DNA of 7,731 nt from Nitrospirota bacterium. GTDB taxonomy: Bacteria > Nitrospirota > Thermodesulfovibrionia > Thermodesulfovibrionales > Magnetobacteriaceae. Location of the stretch: contig JADFXZ010000104.1 of NCBI GenBank assembly GCA_015233265.1, positions 1 to 7,731 of the forward strand, in the 5' to 3' direction. The notes under the pieces are model-generated. The model made no database searches, was not told where the DNA came from, and was given only the letters and a program-made list of their open reading frames with translations. Of the stretch, positions 1 to 4,835 are shown one piece after another. The position numbers and the translations under genes are program-made. The stretch's first letter is position 1; each line of letters begins with the position of its first letter.

Positions 1-747
1 GGGCTCAGCCAATCTGGGCCCTTCAATGAATGTCGGGGAAATACGAGCCTTATTCGGTATCATATCTATTTTAAAGACGCCCCATCAGAAGTGGCAGACG
101 TGGTAGTGGTGGCAACCCCCGCCTATGCCGCTGCTGACATATTAAAGGGCCTTGATAGTAACCTTGCCGAGCTGCTTGCCGTCATCCCATATCCATCCGT
201 AACGGTTGTCTCAATGGCATTTAAGCGCGAGGCGGTAAAGTCCAACTTCGACGGCTTTGGTTTTCTTATCCCATATAAAGAAGGCAGAAAGATTCTTGGG
301 ACACTCTGTGACTCAAGCACGTTTAGTAATCGCGCACCAGAGGGGTATATGCTCTTTCGCACGATGCTTGGAGGGGCAAGGGCTCTTGATATTGCCGCCC
401 TTAATGACGAAAAAATAATTGGTACCGTATTTTCCGAACTTTCTGATATAATAAAGGTACAAGGGACGCCAGAAATGGTAAAAATATTCAGACATGAACG
501 CGCCATACCGCAGTACAACAAAGGGCACGCAGCCCTTCTTGACAGCGTTAATAAATCCCTGAAGGCACATGAAGGACTCTACCTCCACGGAAACTCATAC
601 GCGGGAATAAGTGTAAATGACTGCATCGAAAGTTCATATGCGCTGCGTAACTTACTAATGGGGAAATACCGTCTTGATGACGATAATCTCAATGACGGTA
701 ACGGTGGAAAATCACGGGGGCCGACCGGCCCTGCTTTAATACGTTAA
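1..747 (+). CDS. hemG: Protoporphyrinogen oxidase, oxygen-dependent (3' part; 5' end outside window)
   Basis: The reading frame is open from base 1 to the TAA at 745-747, giving 248 residues of a protein that is usually about 450-470 residues. The N-terminal FAD-binding glycine motif is therefore off the left edge, and internal start codons (for example GTG at 91) should not be taken as the true start. The family converts protoporphyrinogen IX to protoporphyrin IX with FAD and O2, late in haem synthesis. Family-typical segments visible are ADVVVVATPAY (second FAD-contact strand), GFGFLIPYKEGRKILGTL, the APEGYMLFRTMLGGAR block, IPQYNKGH, and the C-terminal FAD motif LYLHGNSYAGISVNDCIESS. A hydrophilic tail of about 20 residues follows. 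An HemY-type coproporphyrinogen oxidase of the coproporphyrin-dependent route is possible, because the two are hard to separate from this half. An inverted repeat, GGGCC-N4-GGCCC (718-731), lies in the last codons but lacks a T run. Confidence 0.88.
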   Translation, partial: GLSQSGPFNECRGNTSLIRYHIYFKDAPSEVADVVVVATPAYAAADILKGLDSNLAELLAVIPYPSVTVVSMAFKREAVKSNFDGFGFLIPYKEGRKILGTLCDSSTFSNRAPEGYMLFRTMLGGARALDIAALNDEKIIGTVFSELSDIIKVQGTPEMVKIFRHERAIPQYNKGHAALLDSVNKSLKAHEGLYLHGNSYAGISVNDCIESSYALRNLLMGKYRLDDDNLNDGNGGKSRGPTGPALIR

Positions 748-762
748 CATAAGGAGGCCATA

Positions 763-987
763 ATGACGGAACAGGAGATCATTGAGCAACTGAGACAGCA
801 AAATGAACAATTCAAGCAGCTTGAGGAAGACCACAGGACTCTTGACCTGCAGATTGATGAAATTGACAAGAAGAAATACCTGACCACAGAAGAGGACATC
901 AAGCGCAAGGAACTATCAAAGACAAAACTCTATAAGAAAGATCAAATTGCACAGATGATACGGGATTACAAGCGTTCGCCGAATTGA
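763..987 (+). CDS. DUF465 / YdcH-family small coiled-coil protein
   Basis: This encodes 74 residues, highly charged and without any membrane segment or signal peptide, so it is probably cytosolic. The segment from about residue 19 to residue 68 fits the DUF465 (YdcH) pattern: LEEDHRTLDLQIDEID, a short break around KKKYLTTEED, then a second helix KRKELSKTKLYKKDQIAQMI. This is the usual helical hairpin with heptad-like spacing of leucine and isoleucine. The start is well supported by AAGGAGG at 751-757, five bases before ATG. It begins 15 bases after the protoporphyrinogen oxidase stop and ends 41 bases before ilvD, all in one direction, so co-transcription is likely. The family has no firmly established biochemical function and none is assigned here. 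Confidence 0.85.
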   Translation: MTEQEIIEQLRQQNEQFKQLEEDHRTLDLQIDEIDKKKYLTTEEDIKRKELSKTKLYKKDQIAQMIRDYKRSPN

Positions 988-1028
988 TTGAGACGCTTAC
1001 ATAATATAATCAAAGGAGACACGAGAGA

Positions 1029-2699
1029 ATGCGAAGCGATAAGATAAAAAAAGGTGTGGACAGAGCACCGCACAGGGCGTTGCTCTATGCAACGGGCATC
1101 CCTAAGAGTGAAATGAGCAAACCCTTCATAGGCGTTGCAAGCAGCTTTACCGACGTAATCCCCGGCCATGTTGGAATGAGAGAGCTTGAGCGCTTTATTG
1201 AAAAAGGGGTTCACACGGGCGGTGGATACCCTTTTTTCTTTGGCGTACCCGGCATATGCGACGGCATAGCTATGGGACATAGCGGGATGCACTATTCGCT
1301 TCCATCCAGAGAGCTGATAGCCGACATGGTAGAGGCCATAGCAAACGCGCATCAGTTTGATGGTCTGGTGTTGTTGACTAATTGCGATAAGATAACCCCT
1401 GCCATGCTGATGGCGGCGGCGCGTGTGAATATACCATCTATAATAGTGACGGCCGGGCCGATGCACTCAGGCTATCTCAAGGGAAAGCGTCTGTCGCTGG
1501 TTAATGACACGTTTGAGGCCGTTGCTAAACACAGACAGGGTCTCATCGGAGACAAGGAACTTGAGGCGCTTGAGATGTGTGCCTGCCCCGGTGCGGGTTC
1601 GTGTCAGGGGATGTACACGGCTAATACAATGGCCTGCGTGACTGAGTCCATAGGGATGTCACTGCCCTACTGTGCCTCGTCACTTGCCGTATCGTCGGAG
1701 AAAAAACGGCTTGCCTTTGAAAGTGGCAAAAGGGTAATTGAGCTGGTAAAAAAGGGTATAACACCCAGAAAGATAATGACCAGAAAGGCATTTGAAAACG
1801 CGATAAGAATTGACACCGCTCTTGGCGGGTCAACAAACACGGTGCTTCACATACCGGCCATAGCCCACGACGCCGGTGTGAAGCTGCCCATAGATGTATT
1901 TGACGAACTAAGTAAGACAACGCCCCATATAGCCAATATGCTTCCCGGTGGTCAGCACTATCTTGAGGACCTGCACTATGCAGGAGGCATCCCGGCGGTG
2001 CAGAAGCAGCTTTCACACCTGATGCACGACCATATCACCGTCAGCGGCAGCAAGGTCTTTGAAATCATAGATGGCGCAGCTATTGTGGATGAGGGCGTAA
2101 TTGTGCCAGTAGACAAGGCATACCACGCCCAGGGCGGTATAGCGATAATGAAGGGGACGCTTGCCCCGGGTGGCGCCGTAGTGAAGCAGTCCGCGGTGAT
2201 AGAGAAAATGATGATATTTGAGGGGACGGCGGTCGTGTTTGACTCCGAGGATGATGCAATAAAGGTAATTCGCGAAGGGAAAATAAAGCCCGGCGACGTA
2301 GTGGTGATAAGATGTGAAGGCCCAAAGGGCGGCCCCGGCATGAGGGAGATGCTGACGTCAACGGCGGCAATTGCCGGCATGGGACTCAGTGAATCGGTAG
2401 CGCTGATAACCGACGGCAGGTTTTCTGGCGGGACGCGCGGCCCCTGCATAGGGCATGTGTCACCGGAGGCGATGGAAGGCGGCCCGATTGCGGTACTCAG
2501 AGATGGCGACAAAATCAGGATAGATATTCATGAGAGACGGCTTGACATGCTTGTCTCAGACGATGAGATAAAGCAGCGCTTTAAGACATGGAAACCGGCA
2601 AAGCCTAAGATAACTACGGGCTATTTATCGAGATACGCTCAGATGGTGACCTCAGCAGGGACTGGTGCCATAATGAAATCCTTTGGGGATAACAAATGA
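1029..2699 (+). CDS. ilvD: Dihydroxy-acid dehydratase
   Basis: This encodes 556 residues, the normal full length for IlvD. The enzyme dehydrates 2,3-dihydroxy-isovalerate and 2,3-dihydroxy-3-methylvalerate to the 2-oxo acids that lead to valine, leucine and isoleucine. It is a cytosolic iron-sulfur and Mg2+ enzyme. Visible motifs are GICDGIAMGHSGM (75-87), NCDKITP (118-124, with the metal-site lysine K121), CACPGAGSCQGMYTANTM (184-201), and GRFSGGTRGPCIGHVSPEA with the conserved serine S466. The start is supported by AAGGAGA at 1013-1019, ten bases before ATG. The usual first cluster cysteine (the NPCN region) is absent: residues 44-50 read IPGHVGM, with G46 at the cysteine position. C119 and C192 match the second and third ligands, and C77, C184 and C186 are extra candidates. 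I recall the same IPGHVGM form in Geobacter-type IlvD, so this is probably a subgroup trait and not damage. A sugar-acid dehydratase (EDD/XylD type) is less likely, given the length and motif set. Confidence 0.94.
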   Translation: MRSDKIKKGVDRAPHRALLYATGIPKSEMSKPFIGVASSFTDVIPGHVGMRELERFIEKGVHTGGGYPFFFGVPGICDGIAMGHSGMHYSLPSRELIADMVEAIANAHQFDGLVLLTNCDKITPAMLMAAARVNIPSIIVTAGPMHSGYLKGKRLSLVNDTFEAVAKHRQGLIGDKELEALEMCACPGAGSCQGMYTANTMACVTESIGMSLPYCASSLAVSSEKKRLAFESGKRVIELVKKGITPRKIMTRKAFENAIRIDTALGGSTNTVLHIPAIAHDAGVKLPIDVFDELSKTTPHIANMLPGGQHYLEDLHYAGGIPAVQKQLSHLMHDHITVSGSKVFEIIDGAAIVDEGVIVPVDKAYHAQGGIAIMKGTLAPGGAVVKQSAVIEKMMIFEGTAVVFDSEDDAIKVIREGKIKPGDVVVIRCEGPKGGPGMREMLTSTAAIAGMGLSESVALITDGRFSGGTRGPCIGHVSPEAMEGGPIAVLRDGDKIRIDIHERRLDMLVSDDEIKQRFKTWKPAKPKITTGYLSRYAQMVTSAGTGAIMKSFGDNK

Positions 2700-3647
2700 G
2701 GCATTTATAAAACTATCGCTGTCAGCAATTTTTTTAATTCTCTGCTGCCTCATTAACTTCCCATATTCATGGGCAGGGGACTCAGGTTATCATGTAATTA
2801 ACAACCTTGAGCTTGGCGGCGAAGGCGGCTGGGACTATCTTACAGTAGATACTGCGGCACGGCGGCTTTATATCTCGCGCGGCACTCATGTGATGGTAGT
2901 AGATATAGATACAGGCAAGCTGGTTGGAGATATTGCTGACACCCCTGGCGTTCACGGAATTGCCATAGCGCCGGAGCTTAATCGCGGCTTCACCAGTAAC
3001 GGCAAGGCTGACACGGCCTCCATCTTCGACCTGAAAACATTAAAAGTAATCAGCACTGCGAAGACAGGCGAAAACCCCGACGCTATCCTCTATGACACGG
3101 CAACAAAGCGTGTATTTACGTTTAATGGTAGGGGCGCAGCGCCACCGCATTTAACGCGGCCACCGGTGAGATTGCCGCCACAATTGCCCTCGGAGGCAAG
3201 CCCGAATTCGCCGCCTCAGACGGCAAAGGCAAGATTTACGTCAATATAGAGGACACTAACGAAGCTGTAGAGATAGACAGCCGGAAGTTAACGGTAACGA
3301 GGCGCTTTCCGCTGCACCCGTGCGAAGAGCCAACAGGGATGGGGATTGACCCGGAGAAACACCGGATTTTTTCGGGCTGTCACAACAAGTTAATGGCAGT
3401 TTTAGACACGGAGACAGGGAAGGTCATTGCAACCTTGCCTATAGATGAAGGCGTTGACGGCAACGGTTTTGACGCGGGGCTTGCCATGAGCGCCAACGGC
3501 GCCGGTACGCTGACGCTTGACGTCGTCAGAAATCGCCTGGCTAAGGCAGCAGATGAGGCACACCAGCGAGGTTTCCAGGCAGTTGGGATTAGCAGAAAGC
3601 CAGTAGCATTAAACCCTAAGCCTAAAACACGCCCAAAATGTGTATAG
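2683..3647 (+). pseudogene. Exported YncE-like beta-propeller protein, frameshifted and C-terminally replaced
   Basis: The first part (2683-3132) starts at a TTG that overlaps ilvD by 17 bases. TGA at 2674 closes the frame just upstream, and no ATG or GTG lies between that stop and the hydrophobic segment. It has a signal-peptide-like N-terminus, with a hydrophobic stretch at about residues 10-27 and a likely cut after SWA. Propeller blades follow, with motifs such as GGWDYLTVDTAARRLYISRG, VVDIDTGKLVG and DAILYDTATKRVFTFNGR. At AGGGGC (3130-3135) the homology jumps to the -1 frame and continues as ATAFNAATGEIAATIALGG, KIYVNIEDTNEAVEID, IFSGCHNKLMAVLDTETGKV and GVDGNGFD. Adding one G to the G run restores FNGR-GRS-ATAF without a gap. 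Propeller similarity ends after TLTL (3518). The last 42 codons, to TAG 3645-3647, look unrelated, and roughly 100 residues of propeller are missing. No strong ribosome binding site precedes the TTG. The natural ligand of such proteins is unknown. A sequencing error could explain the shift but not the lost end. Confidence 0.75.
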
Positions 3648-3696
3648 TCGCATTTAGTCATAGACAAACCCGTCATGTTGAAGGGAGAATATAGTC

Positions 3697-4218
3697 ATGG
3701 AAACACTTACAATCGAACGAGATTTAGATTTAACGGAGATAATCAACGGGGAGGAGATTGTGTCGCCCAGCCCTTTTAGTAGACATCAGAAGATCGCAAG
3801 GAAGCTCATCATAATGATAAACCGCCATATTGAGGCCGCCAGATTGGGAGAGTTATACTTCTCCCCCCTTGACGTTATTCTTGAGGAAGGCTTAAACAGG
3901 CTTCAGCCCGACATATTATTTATCAGGAAAGAAAACACGGCAATCATTCAGGATTGGATACGAGGTGTGCCGGATATGCTTTGTGAGATAGTATCACAGG
4001 GGTCATTCCGATGGGATACCGATGTAAAAAAAGAGATATACGAAAAATACGGCGTACCGGAGTATTGGATAATCATCCCTGAGCTTAAAATATTCGAGGT
4101 TTTTACGCTTGAGGAAGGCAGGTATAAGCTCCATTCCTACGCCGAAGCTGAGGGCGTGGTTACGTCAAAGGTCATCGAGGGGCTTGACGTCAATATCAAA
4201 GAGATTTTCGATGACTGA
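3697..4218 (+). CDS. Uma2-family (DUF820) PD-(D/E)xK nuclease-fold protein
   Basis: This encodes 173 residues, close to the usual length of Uma2/DUF820 proteins. The family has a restriction-endonuclease-like fold. It is abundant and multi-copy in cyanobacteria, Nitrospirota and related bacteria, and its biological role is not settled. Visible landmarks are the N-terminal EIINGEEIVSPSPFSRHQKI, then GELYFSPLDVILEE, LQPDILFI with the putative catalytic D72, DMLCEIVS with E97, and the helix DVKKEIYEKYGVPEYWII with K111/K112. The usual ELSPST loop reads EIVSQGSFRWD, a modest departure, but all three acidic/lysine positions are present, so activity is plausible. AAGGGAGAA at 3681-3689, eight bases upstream, supports the ATG. 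It sits between two decayed genes (a propeller and a DUF1640 remnant), which suggests an accessory insertion at this locus. Nothing next to it looks like an antitoxin or a methylase. Confidence 0.85.
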   Translation: METLTIERDLDLTEIINGEEIVSPSPFSRHQKIARKLIIMINRHIEAARLGELYFSPLDVILEEGLNRLQPDILFIRKENTAIIQDWIRGVPDMLCEIVSQGSFRWDTDVKKEIYEKYGVPEYWIIIPELKIFEVFTLEEGRYKLHSYAEAEGVVTSKVIEGLDVNIKEIFDD

Positions 4219-4242
4219 AATTGGTTTTAGTGCCGAAGATTG

Positions 4243-4458
4243 TCAGAGAATGTTCAGGTTGCTCAAGATGATTGGCGCACATAGTGAAAAGATAAAATAG
4301 TCAAGGGTTTCAATGTCAGCTTTAGCAGCAAGCCCCTCAACGCTTGATTCCTGAGATGTCTTTAGAGCTTCAGATGAGCCCTTTGCCTGTTCCTCTGTAG
4401 GGCCGGACGACTTCAAGGATTCAAACGCTTTTAATGTGTCAAACAATACCGCCGCCAT
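4243..4458 (-). pseudogene. N-terminal remnant of a DUF1640 coiled-coil protein
   Basis: Read on the minus strand, the frame gives 71 residues starting MAAVLFDTLKAFESLKSSG, then PTEEQAKGSSEALKTSQES and GLAAKADIETLD. This matches the start of bacterial DUF1640 (CCDC90-like) proteins, which typically continue through a longer coiled coil into one C-terminal membrane helix. Here the similarity stops after about residue 53. The last 18 residues (YFIFSLCAPIIL and onward) are the antisense of the sequence just after the Uma2 gene, and no coiled coil or true membrane anchor follows. It therefore looks truncated at its 3' end by whatever joined it to the Uma2 gene. The segment GPTEEQAKGSSEAL also looks eroded relative to my memory of the family (GVPEEQAKAI-type). 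A purine-rich GGGGGTTAGG lies just upstream of the ATG, and TATAAT (complement of 4480-4485) lies further up, so expression is possible. A short functional protein cannot be excluded. Confidence 0.5.
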
Positions 4459-4624
4459 AGCCTAACCCCCAATAGCTTCATTATACCTCATACCTCAAAC
4501 CGCCCATCCTGTCAATGTCTCCGCCCATGCGACTTGGGATTGCAATATAGACATGGACAAAACATCGGGTCAAACGGAGACAGCGAGCATTATTTGCTTG
4601 TCTTGAAGCCTGTTGTCATTCATC
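4459..4624. other. Intergenic segment with an 8-bp inverted repeat, no gene seen
   Basis: No credible coding frame or RNA gene was seen between the DUF1640 remnant and the kdp control region. The segment has a perfect inverted repeat, TGTCTCCG (4516-4523) and CGGAGACA (4575-4582), each arm preceded at a few bases by GTCAA. A shorter complementary pair lies inside it, CCCATG (4524-4529) and CATGG (4553-4557). It is not followed by a T run, so it is not an obvious terminator. TTGACA on the minus strand (4510-4515) is 24 bases from the TATAAT facing the DUF1640 remnant, which is too far for a normal promoter. Confidence 0.35.
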
Positions 4625-4664
4625 TTTATAAAATCTTAACACCCCACCGGCCTTTCTTAACACC
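4625..4664 (+). promoter_or_regulatory. Predicted KdpE operator, with a second half-site copy
   Basis: Bases 4625-4650 contain TTTATAA, four bases, TTAACAC, then CCCACCGG. The E. coli kdpFABC operator for the response regulator KdpE, as I remember it, runs TTTATAC, four bases, TTTACAC, then CCCGCCCG. Half-site sequence, 11-base spacing and the C-rich flank all agree. The 10-mer TCTTAACACC occurs twice, at 4634-4643 and 4655-4664, exactly 21 bp (two helical turns) apart, so a second activator dimer could bind nearer the promoter. The site is centred about 64 bp before the transcription start predicted from the -10 box, which is also where the E. coli site lies. Confidence 0.6.
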
Positions 4665-4666
4665 TA

Positions 4667-4695
4667 TTTTATGAAATCAACTGCTACTGTATAAT
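4667..4695 (+). promoter_or_regulatory. Probable kdpFABC promoter
   Basis: A perfect TATAAT -10 box lies at 4690-4695. The hexamer 17 bases upstream, TTTTAT (4667-4672), is a poor -35, which fits a promoter that needs an activator bound just upstream. Transcription would start near 4702, giving a leader of about 43 bases before kdpF. That leader contains only a small CCGG-N7-CCGG hairpin (4702-4716). It is too short to hold a c-di-AMP riboswitch of the kind found before kdp in some Gram-positive bacteria. Confidence 0.55.
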
Positions 4696-4744
4696 CATGT
4701 ACCGGAGCGATGCCGGGTGTTTATTAAAGATTATGGGGGCAGAT

Positions 4745-4834
4745 ATGGAGAGTTTTTACTGGATTGGAGGGATTGTCAGCTTAGTGTTACTCATCTATCT
4801 GACGATAGCGCTTTTGAAGCCGGAGGTGTTTTAA
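4745..4834 (+). CDS. kdpF: K+-transporting ATPase KdpF subunit
   Basis: This is a 29-residue protein, reading MESFYWIGGIVSLVLLIYL then TIALLKPEVF. It is a single hydrophobic membrane helix (about residues 7-24) ending in the family-typical LLKPE-x-F, the hallmark of KdpF (E. coli form also 29 residues). KdpF sits in the inner membrane against KdpA and stabilises the KdpFABC complex. GGGGG at 4735-4739, five bases before ATG, serves as a Shine-Dalgarno sequence. The stop codon is one base before the kdpA start, and the ribosome binding site of kdpA (GGAGG, 4822-4826) lies inside the last codons of kdpF, so the two are very probably translationally coupled. Automated callers with a minimum length often miss this gene. 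Confidence 0.92.
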   Translation: MESFYWIGGIVSLVLLIYLTIALLKPEVF

Positions 4835-4835
4835 C

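Noticed and set aside
970..998. AAGCGT/ACGCTT inverted repeat between DUF465 and ilvD as a terminator
   Set aside because: The stem is only six pairs with a 17-base loop and no T run. It also overlaps the end of the DUF465 coding region, so it is not a credible terminator.
966..1466. 166-codon minus-strand open frame opposite ilvD
   Set aside because: It lies fully antisense to the strongly conserved IlvD start. The translation has no recognisable motif and is rich in His, Tyr and Arg, as expected of shadow frames.
3380..3676. 98-codon minus-strand open frame across the propeller end and the foreign tail
   Set aside because: It spans the junction between clear plus-strand propeller homology and the tail, shows no family signature and has no convincing ribosome binding site. 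The part beyond the junction was kept in mind only as possible debris.
4696..4744. c-di-AMP or other riboswitch in the kdp leader
   Set aside because: The predicted leader is about 43 bases with only a 4-bp hairpin, far too short for a known K+-linked riboswitch.
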